A stretch of DNA of 64,000 nt, from NCBI GenBank assembly GCA_045862995.1, contig BTVX01000019.1, forward strand, positions 4,871-68,870. The letters run 5' to 3'. The stretch is from UBA2387 sp019454665. GTDB taxonomy: Bacteria; Armatimonadota; Fimbriimonadia; Fimbriimonadales; Fimbriimonadaceae. A program made the translations under genes and the position numbers. The notes under the pieces were generated by a model that had not been told where the DNA came from, searched no databases, and was given only the letters and a program-made list of their open reading frames with translations. Positions 44,023 to 53,696 of this stretch are shown piece after piece; the stretch's first letter is position 1, and every line of letters starts with the position of its first letter.

Positions 44023-44920
44023 TCGCGCTCATCCTCTGAAAGCCGAGGGAGTCGTTCAGGGCCAACATCCCCTCGTTGCGCGTATCGTTGTCGGTCACGA
44101 TGGTCTGGTAGCCGCGTCGCGCCGCCGCTTCGATGACGATCCGCTTCATCGCGCGCGCCAAGCCTCGGCCCCGCCGCTCGCGCACCACGGCCGTCAAGCC
44201 TTGCTCGAAGCGACCCGGCACGTCGCTGACGAACCCCCAGCAAACGCCCACGATCTGGTCGCCTTCCCACGCCACGTGGCTGGTCGCGGGGTCGAACGCT
44301 GGGTCGCCGATGACGTGCTCGCAGAAGAACTCGTGCGTGAGGGGCACCGGCGGCGAGGCGCGCGGGATGTCCACGCGGACCAGTTCGAACACGCGATGGA
44401 GTTCGAGGCGGTTGGCCGGGGTATCGCACTGGGCCCACGGCACGATGCGGACGCCTTCGGGGTGCGCGAACGGGTTCTTCGGGCGCATGGCGAGGTCGAG
44501 GACCGATTCGAAATCGCGCTTCTGCTCGACAAAGCCCCGGCTCTTGGCGAACAGGACCGAGCGTTCGTCGCTCTCGGCGACCCGCGTGGTGCAGTCGTCC
44601 GCGCCCTCGCTCCTGATCCAAGCTTCAATGTGGTCGAACATCCCGCGGCCGAGGCCTTTCCCGCGCAGGGCAGGCGGCACGACCACCACCACGGTCCAGC
44701 GTCGCGGGTCGTAGGTGCCCAGGTCGTGTTGGGCGAGCCCGTAGGCCGCGATGCCCGAAGGGTCGTCGAGGAGCCAGTGAACGGGCCGCTTCTCAGGTTC
44801 GATCGTCTCCTCGTCGCGGACCATCTCGGCTTCGGTCACTCGCCAGTTGGGGTAAGCGTCGTTCCAGAGCGCGGCGATCGCGGCGAAGTCGTCCGGCGTG
44901 GCGCGGCGAGGCGGGTTCAT
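43934..44920 (-). CDS. Two-domain GNAT acetyltransferase
   Basis: 328-aa protein with two GNAT domains. The N-terminal domain (about 1-150) has VVVPPALRGKGLGRGMFDH and the C-terminal one (about 155-300) VRERRGRGLARAMKRIVI, both acetyl-CoA binding (R/Q-x-x-G-x-G/A), with NDTRNEGMLALNDSLGF near the end. The start is ATG 44920, although ATG 44938 is possible. The last ~30 codons overlap the convergent dus gene. Acceptor unknown. Confidence 0.85.
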   Translation of the reverse strand: MNPPRRATPDDFAAIAALWNDAYPNWRVTEAEMVRDEETIEPEKRPVHWLLDDPSGIAAYGLAQHDLGTYDPRRWTVVVVVPPALRGKGLGRGMFDHIEAWIRSEGADDCTTRVAESDERSVLFAKSRGFVEQKRDFESVLDLAMRPKNPFAHPEGVRIVPWAQCDTPANRLELHRVFELVRVDIPRASPPVPLTHEFFCEHVIGDPAFDPATSHVAWEGDQIVGVCWGFVSDVPGRFEQGLTAVVRERRGRGLARAMKRIVIEAAARRGYQTIVTDNDTRNEGMLALNDSLGFQRMSAIISMRKTYQPSIPLGRIQARIGLESLSIH

Positions 44921-44997
44921 GGTCGGGGATTGTGCCACCGGTGGGTTGATCCCAAGCGGCGAAGGACCCTGTGGGCCGATGGCGAATTGCTTGAGCG

Positions 44998-47334
44998 ATG
45001 GTCGCCATCGCTTGTCTCGCCGCCATGTCTGCTTCCACCGCGCCCCTTCAACCCGTGCCGTTCACATCGGTGACCATCGAGGACCGATTCTGGTCGCCAC
45101 GCCAACGCATCAACCGCGAGGTTTCGGTGCGCCATTCGTTCGAGATGTTGGAGAAGGCGGGCAACATGGTCAACCTGCGGCTCGCCGCCGAAGGCAAGCG
45201 CGAGGGCTATCAGGGGCTGCTATTCACCGATTCGGATCTGTACAAGGTCATCGAGGGTGCGGCTTATACGTTGGCGACCCATCCCGATCCTGCACTCGAC
45301 CGGCGGATGGATGCGCTCATCGCCGAGATCGCCGAGGCGCAGATGCCGGATGGCTACCTGAACACGTGGTTCCAGGTGACGCGCCCCGACCAGAAGTGGA
45401 CCAACCTTCGCGACCACCACGAGCTTTACTGCGCCGGGCACCTGTTCGAGGCCGCTGTGGCGCACCATCAGGCCACGGGCAAGCGCAACTTGCTGGACAT
45501 CGCCCTGAAGTTCGCCGACCACATTGACCGGCGGTTCGGGCCGAACGGCACCCATCCGGGCTACGCCGGGCACCCCGAGATCGAACTGGCGCTGGTGAAG
45601 CTGTGGAAGGCCACCGGCGACGACCGCTGGTTCCGGCTCGCCCGCAAGCTCACGGAACCCCGAGGGGCGGGGTTCTTCGCCGACGAACACAAGACCCCGC
45701 GCGAGCGCTACGACGGCACCTACTGGCTCGACGACGTGCCGCTGGCCGAGCATCGGGAGATCAAGGGGCACGCGGTGCGCGCCGCGTACCTGCTGGCCGG
45801 AGTCGCCGACATCGTGCGCGAGACGGGCGATCCCGCGCTCACCAGGATGCTCGACCGCGTGTGGCGCAACGCGACCGAGAAGCGCATCTTTGTGACGGGC
45901 GGCATCGGCCCCAGCGGCCACAACGAGGGCTTCACGGTGGATTACGACCTGCCGAACCTGACGGCTTACCAGGAAACGTGCGCGAGCATCGCCATGGCGC
46001 TTTGGGGACACCGGATGGGGCTGCTCCACGGCGAAGGCAAGTACTGGGACGCCGTGGAAACCGCCCTGTACAACGGCTTGCTGAGCGGCATATCCCTGAG
46101 CGGCGACCGGTTCTTCTACGTGAACCCGCTGGCGAGCATGGGCAACCACCACCGCAACGAGTGGTTCGGCTGCGCCTGCTGCCCGCCGAACGTGCTCCGC
46201 ACCATCGCCTGGCTGGGAGGGTATGCCTACGCCGTCGGTGGCGGGGACTTGGTGGTGAACCTGTACGTCGGGGGCCGGGTCGAGACCGAGGTCGGCGGCG
46301 CGAAGGCCAGGTGGAAGGTCGAGACGGACTACCCGTGGGACGGCAAGGTGGTGTTGCGGCCCGAGTTCAGCGGCCGGCACGGGCTTCGGTTGCGGCTTCC
46401 GGGGTGGTGCCAGAGCCATCGGCTGAGCGTCAATGGGCAGGTCGTCGAGGGGGCTGCCCAGGGGTATGCGGTGGTTCCCGCTCGCGATTGGAAGCCCTCG
46501 GACGTGGTGGAATTAAACCTGGAAATGCCCGTCGTGCAGGTCGAGGCGCACCCGCTGGTCAAGGAGAACCGGGGTCGGGCGGCGGTGCGGCGCGGGCCGC
46601 TGGTCTATTGCGCCGAACAGGTGGACAACGATTCGCCGGTGTTCGATGCCGTGGTGCCGTTGGGGTCGCGGTTCGAGGCTCGATTCGACCCGAAGGTGTT
46701 GGGCGGCGTGGTCGTGGTCGAAGCCGAGTCGCTGCAGTTCCCGGCCAGCGATTGGGAAAGGACGCTGTACCAGGCCGCGCCGCGCGCCCAACGGGGGACG
46801 CTGAGGATGGTGCCCTATGGGTTCTGGGACAACCGCGCGGCGGGCCCGATGGCTGTTTGGATGCCCACGGTGCCCGCGCCGCCCAAGATCGTGGGACCGG
46901 AGGGCAAGGCCAGCGTTTCGATGAGCCATGTGAGCGGCAACTGCCAGCCGTGGGGCGTGAACGATGGCTTGGAGCCCGAATCGTCGGGGCAGCAGCCTGC
47001 GGCACTGTGCCACTTCTGGCCGCGCAAGGGGGGCGAGGAGTGGGTGCAGTACACGTGGGACAAGCCGCTGGCCGTCTCGGGGATCGAGGTGTATTGGTTT
47101 GACGATACGGGTCGTGGCGAGTGCCGCTTGCCTTCGGATTGGACTTTGGAGGCGCTGGTCGGCGGTGCGTGGCAGCCCGTGGTGATCGCCGACCGCCCGA
47201 TCGCTTTGGACAGGTGGTGCAAGGCGACGTTCGCCCCGCTGGGGACTTCGGCGCTGCGGCTGAAGGTGCGTCAGAGGGATGGCTGGGCGAGCGGCATCCA
47301 CGAGTGGCGGGTGATCCGGGACGAGTCGGATTGA
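44998..47334 (+). CDS. GH127 beta-L-arabinofuranosidase-type glycoside hydrolase
   Basis: 778-aa enzyme predicted to release L-arabinofuranose from plant or glycoprotein glycans. The alpha/alpha barrel core shows the GH127 active site. AYQETCASIA (about 322) supplies the zinc ligands Glu and Cys, and WFGCACCPPN (about 388) the remaining Cys ligands, one of them the nucleophile in characterised GH127 enzymes. The extra C-terminal beta domain (about 640-778) looks like an F5/8-type carbohydrate-binding module. The first ~16 residues may be a weak signal peptide. Confidence 0.9.
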   Translation: MVAIACLAAMSASTAPLQPVPFTSVTIEDRFWSPRQRINREVSVRHSFEMLEKAGNMVNLRLAAEGKREGYQGLLFTDSDLYKVIEGAAYTLATHPDPALDRRMDALIAEIAEAQMPDGYLNTWFQVTRPDQKWTNLRDHHELYCAGHLFEAAVAHHQATGKRNLLDIALKFADHIDRRFGPNGTHPGYAGHPEIELALVKLWKATGDDRWFRLARKLTEPRGAGFFADEHKTPRERYDGTYWLDDVPLAEHREIKGHAVRAAYLLAGVADIVRETGDPALTRMLDRVWRNATEKRIFVTGGIGPSGHNEGFTVDYDLPNLTAYQETCASIAMALWGHRMGLLHGEGKYWDAVETALYNGLLSGISLSGDRFFYVNPLASMGNHHRNEWFGCACCPPNVLRTIAWLGGYAYAVGGGDLVVNLYVGGRVETEVGGAKARWKVETDYPWDGKVVLRPEFSGRHGLRLRLPGWCQSHRLSVNGQVVEGAAQGYAVVPARDWKPSDVVELNLEMPVVQVEAHPLVKENRGRAAVRRGPLVYCAEQVDNDSPVFDAVVPLGSRFEARFDPKVLGGVVVVEAESLQFPASDWERTLYQAAPRAQRGTLRMVPYGFWDNRAAGPMAVWMPTVPAPPKIVGPEGKASVSMSHVSGNCQPWGVNDGLEPESSGQQPAALCHFWPRKGGEEWVQYTWDKPLAVSGIEVYWFDDTGRGECRLPSDWTLEALVGGAWQPVVIADRPIALDRWCKATFAPLGTSALRLKVRQRDGWASGIHEWRVIRDESD

Positions 47335-47422
47335 TTCCGGCGGGCGCGGTGAAACTGACGTGCAAACCTCCCAAACGGGGTGAGGAGTTGGGCTTCGCGG
47401 ACTGATACTTCAAGTGTTCGCG

Positions 47423-49474
47423 ATGACAATCCAAGCTTTCCCCAACGGGTCCATGCCAAGGGCCCTGAAGAACGCCTTGCCCAGATGGGTCGCGTTCGCC
47501 GTCGGTATCTGGACCGCGCAGACCGCCTTGGCCGTGGAAGACCACCTGTTGCTCGGAGGGCGGGCCGTCACCATGAGCGACCCCGTCAATACCTTCCGGT
47601 TCTATTACGAGATCCCGAACGGGATCACCGTAGACTGGCAGAAGGTGGATTTGTTCTGGGATTCGTCGCCCACCATCCGGCCCGAGAGCAGCTCGATCAC
47701 CGTCATGCTGAACGGCCAGACCTTGGCGAGCAACCGCCTGCGCCCCGCCGCGAACTCGGGCGCGCAAGCGTGGACCGTCAGCTTCCCTACGCGATTCCTG
47801 CGCCGAGGCGTGAACGAACTGACCATCGTGACCCGGCAACGGTCGGCGGACGGACCCTGCCAAGACATCGAGAACGCCTCGAATTGGGTGCGATTGGAAG
47901 AGGGCAGCGCGATCATCACGGCGTTCAACCCCGACCCCAACCCCGCCATCGGGAGCTATCCTTATCCGATTCTCGACCCCTTGGGCAAGCAGTTCTCGCG
48001 CTTCGCGTTCGACTTGGGCGCGACGCCCGAACCGGCCAAGGTCGCGACGATGCTGGGGCTCGCCAGCGACTGGGGCGTCCGGTGGCTGGGGCAAGAGATC
48101 AGCACTCCGATGGTGAACGGCAAGCGGGGCAACCAGCCGCACCTCGTCAAGATTCAAATGGGAGCGACGGCGCCCGACGGCACCGCGCTTCCGCCGAGCG
48201 CCGGGTGGGTGGGTTTCGACGCGAACCGCAACCTCATCCTGCACGGCAACGGACCGGCGGGCTTGCGACGGGCGCGCAACGTGCTCACCGACTCGACGAC
48301 CCTGCAACTCGCCAGCAAGGCGCCCAGCATCCTGGTGGACAAGGACTTGGGCCGGGCACCCGCCCTGGGTCAGGGACGCGTGGGGCAGGTCACGTTCGGG
48401 GCGCTGGGGTATCCCAAGATCCAACTGGTGGGCGCGTTCACACAACGCGCGAGGCTCTTCATCAACCGTCCGCTGCGCGTGGACATCGGCAAACAGTCGT
48501 TCCTCAAGCTCAAGTTCAAGCACTCGGCCGCGGTGGACCCCGCTCGGTCGCTGCTGACCGTCAAGATCAACGGCGTTCCCGTGGGCAGCGTTCGGCTGAC
48601 CGATGAGAATGCCAACGAGGGCACGCTTGCGGTTCGCCTACCTGTTGAGGAACTGGCCAAGTTCTCCTGGGAGGTCGAGCTGGAGGCGTACCATTACTTG
48701 GGCAACGTGGACTGCTCGAAGAGTTACGACAGCATCGCTTGGACCGTGATTGACGGGACTTCCGAATTTGTTCTGGAGCCGGGCGGCATCGAGGGTCCGC
48801 CGTCGCTGGTGGCCTTCCCCTACGTTCGCGACCGAGACGGGGAAATGGGCGACGACGTGCGCGTCGAGTTCTCTTCGGACGCGGGGCCTGGCCAGTACGA
48901 GTTCGCCGCCGCGATGGCTGCGCTCGCCGGTCGCTCCAACCGGGGCGGCATCAACTTCAGCCCCGAGGCGCCGACCGACGCGCGGGTGCAAGTGTGGATC
49001 GGCCGCCTTTCCGAGGTGAACCGGTTCGAGCAGATTCGCGATGCCATGCACTTGGCCATCGGCGCAGACGGGAGACTCACGCCGCAGAACGGTCTTTCGG
49101 CGGTGCCCCAGCAGTTGGACAAGCGGTTGATCCTCCAAGCGATTCGGTCGCCGATGAACCCGAACGGGGTCATTTATGTGGCATTGGCTAAGGACGACGA
49201 GGATTTCGCCAAGTTTGCGGCACTCATCGCCAAGCACGGTTTCGGCGACAAACTGAACGGCGATGCTGCAGTGGTGGATTGGGCGGGCGACGTGGTGAGC
49301 CTTCGATCGGAAGCCTACGCGCGCATGCTGGAGCAGTCCGCCAAAGAGTTCAACGCGTATACGGGCCCGATGCGCTGGGTGATGGCGGGGCTCGCGACCG
49401 CCGTTGCCTTGCTCGTGCTCTGGATCATCATGCAGTTCGTCGCCAAGAAACGACCGGCCATGGCCACCCGCTGA
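47423..49474 (+). CDS. BcsB-like exopolysaccharide synthesis protein
   Basis: 683-aa protein resembling the BcsB family, the envelope partner of cellulose synthase. An N-terminal hydrophobic segment (about 20-37) is followed by two repeated carbohydrate-binding beta modules (SSSITVMLNGQTLASNRL; later LTVKIN GVPVGSVRLTDE), the usual BcsB pattern. One C-terminal transmembrane helix (about 650-672, VMAGLATAVALLVLWIIM) ends in a basic tail. I take ATG 47423 as start; GTG 47414 is possible. It lies 7 bases upstream of the glycosyltransferase gene, its probable partner. Confidence 0.8.
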   Translation: MTIQAFPNGSMPRALKNALPRWVAFAVGIWTAQTALAVEDHLLLGGRAVTMSDPVNTFRFYYEIPNGITVDWQKVDLFWDSSPTIRPESSSITVMLNGQTLASNRLRPAANSGAQAWTVSFPTRFLRRGVNELTIVTRQRSADGPCQDIENASNWVRLEEGSAIITAFNPDPNPAIGSYPYPILDPLGKQFSRFAFDLGATPEPAKVATMLGLASDWGVRWLGQEISTPMVNGKRGNQPHLVKIQMGATAPDGTALPPSAGWVGFDANRNLILHGNGPAGLRRARNVLTDSTTLQLASKAPSILVDKDLGRAPALGQGRVGQVTFGALGYPKIQLVGAFTQRARLFINRPLRVDIGKQSFLKLKFKHSAAVDPARSLLTVKINGVPVGSVRLTDENANEGTLAVRLPVEELAKFSWEVELEAYHYLGNVDCSKSYDSIAWTVIDGTSEFVLEPGGIEGPPSLVAFPYVRDRDGEMGDDVRVEFSSDAGPGQYEFAAAMAALAGRSNRGGINFSPEAPTDARVQVWIGRLSEVNRFEQIRDAMHLAIGADGRLTPQNGLSAVPQQLDKRLILQAIRSPMNPNGVIYVALAKDDEDFAKFAALIAKHGFGDKLNGDAAVVDWAGDVVSLRSEAYARMLEQSAKEFNAYTGPMRWVMAGLATAVALLVLWIIMQFVAKKRPAMATR

Positions 49475-49481
49475 ACGCCCT

Positions 49482-51440
49482 ATGTGGGGACAAGACTGGC
49501 TCATCATCGCTCGAGACGTGTTCCTCGTCTTGACGTGGGTCGTCGCGTCCATCTACCTCTTCTCGGGGCTGCAGGACTTCCGCTACGACCTGTATTCGTT
49601 GGCGCTGCGGGCCATCCGCAGGTTCAAATTCCGCAAGCGCGAGCGGTTGACCAAGGCACGGCTGCGCATGCGCGAGCAGCAGTGGATCGCCGTGATGGTG
49701 CCCGCCTGGAACGAGGGCGAGGTCATCGGGGAGATGGTCAAGAACATCCTGGAGCGCGTCGAGTACAAGAACTACCGCGTGTTCGTCGGGGTGTATCCCA
49801 ACGATGCCGCCACCAACGCCGCCGTGGATCGGCACGCCGCCGAGCACGAATCGCTGATCAAGGTGGTCACCGCCCGGCCGGGGCCCACCAACAAGGCCGA
49901 CTGCCTCAACAACGTGTTGCAGGCGATCGAGAAGTACGAGGTCGCGCACGGCATCAACTTCGACATCATCGCGATGCACGACGCCGAGGACGTGGTCCAT
50001 CCGTTCTCGTTCCTTTTGTACAACTATTTGATCCCAAGGATTGACGTAGTTCAGTTGCCCATCCTTCCGTTGCCCACTTCGCTCAAAAAACTGGTCCACT
50101 GGGTGTATGCAGACGAGTTCTGCGAGAACCATATGAAGGATGTTCCCGCTCGGGAACTCATGACGGGATTTGTGCCCTATGCGGGCGTGGGAACCGGCTT
50201 CTCGCGGCGGGTGATCCACTTCCTCAAAGAGCTTCATCACGGGCAGGTGTTCAACGAGTCCTCGCTGACCGAGGACTACTCGATGTCGAAGAAGATCTTG
50301 GATTCGGGTTACACCTCGGCGTTCGTGAACCTGTTGTTGGCCGACGACGACTCGAAGTGGTGGACGCCGCTGTGCCAGCGGTCCGGGTTCATTTCGAACT
50401 GGGCGTATTTCCCCTTCGACTATAAGCGCTCCGTGCGGCAGAAGTCGCGTTGGATTCTGGGCATCTCGATTCAGGAATGGACGCTCACGGGCTGGCAGGG
50501 CGGTTGGCGCATCCGCGAGAACCTCCTGAAGGACCGCAAGGTGTTCGTCGCCATGACCGCCACGTTGCTGGGCTACCTGTGCTTCATTTACGTCGCCCTC
50601 GACTTCATGGGGCGCTGGGGATGGGTTCCCTTCCAGCTTCACCCGGTCGTGGTTCCGGGCACCGTTCTGTTCCAGATGTTGGTCGTCGTATTGGGCCTCA
50701 GCTTTGTGCGACTGTTCCAGCGGATGTTCTTCGTGACGGCGGTGTATGGGATCAAACCGGCCTTGCTCGCTGCGCCGCGCATGATGCTGGGCAACATCAT
50801 CAACGGGCATGCCGCGTTCCTTGCCCTCAAGGCGTTCTCGGATTCGCAACGGGGTCGCCAGGCGATGAAATGGGCCAAGACCGACCACATGGAAGGCGTC
50901 GGCGCACAGCCGTTCGAGATGGAGCGGCCCGCCGCGCCGCCCGAGCACGAGGTCGAACTCTCGGTTGCCGAGTTGTGCCTCAAGCTCCGTGCAAGGGACT
51001 CCGCCGAGGTGATCGGCACGTTGGAGCGGATTCGCGCGAATTTGGGGGAGGGGGAGCGGCAACCAATTCTACACGAGCTTGAGCGCCTGGTCCACTCGAA
51101 GGACCCGTTGGTTCGGGCGGCCGTTGGTAAGACCATCGGTCGCATCGCCTGGACGGAACTGATGCCCGAGTTGTGCATCTTGGTCGGCGACCACGAGTGG
51201 CCTGTGCGCGCCAACGCGACGAGTGCGCTCTTGGATCAGCCGAACTTCGGGGAGCTTGCCGACCTGGTTCTCATTTCGCGCGACAAGTTCGCCATCGAGA
51301 CGCTGGTGAAGATGCTGGAGCAAGACGAGCCCAGATTGGCCCTGTTGGCCGAGGGCGGATCGCTCTCTAACCGCGCCCGCAACGTCTTGCTGGAGCGGTC
51401 GAAGGTGTTCCAGCGGTTTGCCCAACGACCGGCCGCCTAA
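49482..51440 (+). CDS. Membrane glycosyltransferase, GT2 (NfrB/BcsA-like), with HEAT-like tail
   Basis: 652-aa processive-type glycosyltransferase. An N-terminal transmembrane helix (about 8-30) is followed by a GT2 domain (about 60-330) with VMVPAWNEGEVIGEM, PGPTNKADCLNN, the DxD-like HDAEDVVHP, TEDY and the product-binding RQKSRW. These match the NfrB branch of GT2 enzymes. Three or four transmembrane helices follow (about 365-470). The C-terminal ~150 residues form HEAT-like repeats (RRIAWTELMPELCILVGD), where NfrB has a c-di-GMP-binding MshEN domain. With the BcsB-like partner it would make and export an exopolysaccharide. Confidence 0.85.
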   Translation: MWGQDWLIIARDVFLVLTWVVASIYLFSGLQDFRYDLYSLALRAIRRFKFRKRERLTKARLRMREQQWIAVMVPAWNEGEVIGEMVKNILERVEYKNYRVFVGVYPNDAATNAAVDRHAAEHESLIKVVTARPGPTNKADCLNNVLQAIEKYEVAHGINFDIIAMHDAEDVVHPFSFLLYNYLIPRIDVVQLPILPLPTSLKKLVHWVYADEFCENHMKDVPARELMTGFVPYAGVGTGFSRRVIHFLKELHHGQVFNESSLTEDYSMSKKILDSGYTSAFVNLLLADDDSKWWTPLCQRSGFISNWAYFPFDYKRSVRQKSRWILGISIQEWTLTGWQGGWRIRENLLKDRKVFVAMTATLLGYLCFIYVALDFMGRWGWVPFQLHPVVVPGTVLFQMLVVVLGLSFVRLFQRMFFVTAVYGIKPALLAAPRMMLGNIINGHAAFLALKAFSDSQRGRQAMKWAKTDHMEGVGAQPFEMERPAAPPEHEVELSVAELCLKLRARDSAEVIGTLERIRANLGEGERQPILHELERLVHSKDPLVRAAVGKTIGRIAWTELMPELCILVGDHEWPVRANATSALLDQPNFGELADLVLISRDKFAIETLVKMLEQDEPRLALLAEGGSLSNRARNVLLERSKVFQRFAQRPAA

Positions 51441-51472
51441 AGGCAGACTCCACCTGCGGTACATTGGACGCG

Positions 51473-53656
51473 ATGCGACGCCGCCTCATTCCGCTGCTGC
51501 TCCTCTTCCCTGTCGCTGCCTTCGCCCAACTCCCGCCGCCCGTCCAGGGGCCGAGCTTGGAGCGCTTGTACAGCTTCCCGCTGGTGAACGGACGAAGTCC
51601 GTCCTCTCCGGCGATGTCGCCCAAGGGCGACCGGATCGTGTTCGGGTGGAACCAGACCGGCGAGCGGAAGCTCGATCTCTGGCTTATGGAGTTCCCGAGC
51701 GGTGCCAAAAAGCAGATCGTCAAGGCCGACTCCATTCCCGAGTTCCCGAGGCAGGAAGACAAGCGAACTGAGCTGGAGAAGAAGGAAGCGGCCCTCTATG
51801 ATGGCGGCATTTCGGGCGCGGTGTGGTCACCCGATGGCGAGGAACTCCTGTTCTCCTACCGTGGGCGGACGTGGCTGGTGGACCCTGACTCGGGCAACCC
51901 CCGGCCCCTGATTGACGCGCAAGAAGGCATCTTCAGCGTGCGGTACACCCCGGATGGCAAGGGCATCGCCTTCCTCAAGGGAACGAACTTATATGTGCTC
52001 GACCGCAAGACCGGCGGAATCAAGCAACTGACGTTTATCGCTTCCCCGAACACCCGCGTAGACGGCTACGAGTTCTCGCCCGATGGTCAGCGCGTGGCCG
52101 TGACCTGGAGCGACGATTCGAAGACCGGCCGCCATGTGATGATGGACTTCTCGAAGGACAAGGCCGAAGTGGTGAACATTCGCCGCATGTGGCACGGCGA
52201 GCGCAGCGTCAATGTCAAGGTCGGTGTGGTCCCCGCCAGCGGCGGCGTCATCGAGTGGGTGCCGGGCCTGCCCACGTACATGTGGCTGACCGACGTGCAA
52301 TGGTCGCCGGACAGCTTGCTGTTGATGGCGAATTGGTATAAGGAAGACTTCCAAGAGTGGACCATTTCGGTCACGCCGTACACCACCATGAAGCGGGCCG
52401 ACGTGTACGTTGAGAAGGCGCCCAAGAACTACCTCGCCGACTGGCGTCCCGCGCTCTGGGCACGCGATTCCAAGAGCATCGTGTTCGGAACGGACGTGTT
52501 GGACGGCAAGTTCGGCTTCCGGTCGGTGCTGAAGATCCCGGCGAGCGGCGGCAAGCCCGAGAAGGTGTATTCCGAGCAACACGACGTGGCCTCGCTGGCG
52601 CGCCCGAAGGACTCGGACCGGCTCATCCTGACCACCATGGCTCGATCCGGCTTGAAGAGCGAGATCACGATTCTGGAACCCAACGGCGAGCGGAAGGTCC
52701 ATGTGGTGGTTCCGGACGGCATGTCCACACCCAAGGAGTTCGACGACGCCGCGAGCCCGCTCTTCAACCATCGCGGCGACCGGATCGCCACCATGGCCTC
52801 GTCTCGGTCCATGAACCCCGAGTTGTTCGCGGTCGAGCCCGAGGCCAAACGCCTCACCGTCAGCCAGCGCCCCGAATTCGCCTCGATCAAGTGGGCCGAG
52901 ACGCAGGAGGTCACGTTCAAGAGCAAGGATGGCCAGACCATTCACGGCCTATTGATCACTCGGCCCGGACTCGATAAGAGCAAGAAACACCCCGCGTTCA
53001 TCTCCAATATGTATGCCAACAGCGCCAAGCAAGCTTGGTCGGGCTACTTTGAGAACTACGCCGCGATGAACCTGGACATGGTGGTTCTCCAGGTGGACTT
53101 TCGCGCGAGCTGGGGCTATGGCGGCGAGTTCAACAGCGGCTATTGGAAGAGCATGGGTGTCGTGGACACGGACGAAGCCGTGGCGGCCAAGGAGTTTTTG
53201 TCCAACCTTGGCTATGTAAACCCGAATAGAGTCGGCGTTTGGGGATGGAGCTATGGCGGATACTTGACGTGCATGATCATGCTGACCGCCCCCGGCGTGT
53301 TCGACACGGGCGTCGCAGTTGCGAGCGTCACCGACTGGAAGAACTACAACGAGTGGTACACCCGGCGTCGGCTCGGCATGGAGTCGGACGACCCAGAAGT
53401 GTACAAGAAAACCAGCCCAAGGTGGCATGCAAAGGGCCTTTTAGGGAACCTGTTTTTGGTGCACGGCATGCTGGACGACAACGTGCTGTACCAGGACACG
53501 GCCCAGCTCATTCAGGGCCTGATCGAGGAGGGCAAGCACTTCGACATGCTGGCCTATCCGCGCGACGACCACGGCATCGGGAAGGACACCAGTCGCCCGC
53601 ACGTGTTCACCGCGGTGATGCGTTACCTCTACGAGAAGCTGGGACGCAAGTCTTAG
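51473..53656 (+). CDS. Secreted S9-family (DPP-IV-like) serine peptidase
   Basis: 727-aa exported prolyl-oligopeptidase family enzyme. The signal peptide (about 1-17, LLLLFPVAAFA) is followed by a beta-propeller (about 35-470) with repeated SPDG and SPNTRVDGYEFSPDG-type blades. The C-terminal alpha/beta hydrolase domain has the catalytic Ser in GWSYGGY (about 594), Asp in HGMLDDNVL and His in DDHGI. The start ATG 51473 lies about 7 bases after a TACATT hexamer, so a short or absent leader is possible. Probably degrades peptides in the periplasm. Confidence 0.92.
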   Translation: MRRRLIPLLLLFPVAAFAQLPPPVQGPSLERLYSFPLVNGRSPSSPAMSPKGDRIVFGWNQTGERKLDLWLMEFPSGAKKQIVKADSIPEFPRQEDKRTELEKKEAALYDGGISGAVWSPDGEELLFSYRGRTWLVDPDSGNPRPLIDAQEGIFSVRYTPDGKGIAFLKGTNLYVLDRKTGGIKQLTFIASPNTRVDGYEFSPDGQRVAVTWSDDSKTGRHVMMDFSKDKAEVVNIRRMWHGERSVNVKVGVVPASGGVIEWVPGLPTYMWLTDVQWSPDSLLLMANWYKEDFQEWTISVTPYTTMKRADVYVEKAPKNYLADWRPALWARDSKSIVFGTDVLDGKFGFRSVLKIPASGGKPEKVYSEQHDVASLARPKDSDRLILTTMARSGLKSEITILEPNGERKVHVVVPDGMSTPKEFDDAASPLFNHRGDRIATMASSRSMNPELFAVEPEAKRLTVSQRPEFASIKWAETQEVTFKSKDGQTIHGLLITRPGLDKSKKHPAFISNMYANSAKQAWSGYFENYAAMNLDMVVLQVDFRASWGYGGEFNSGYWKSMGVVDTDEAVAAKEFLSNLGYVNPNRVGVWGWSYGGYLTCMIMLTAPGVFDTGVAVASVTDWKNYNEWYTRRRLGMESDDPEVYKKTSPRWHAKGLLGNLFLVHGMLDDNVLYQDTAQLIQGLIEEGKHFDMLAYPRDDHGIGKDTSRPHVFTAVMRYLYEKLGRKS

Positions 53657-53696
53657 CGGCGTCGCGGTGCCCCGGCGCGGGTGTCAAACTCGCGCC

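Noticed and set aside
46559..48523. 654-aa minus-strand frame antisense to GH127/BcsB-like genes
   Set aside because: Shadow of two well-supported plus-strand genes; no motif.
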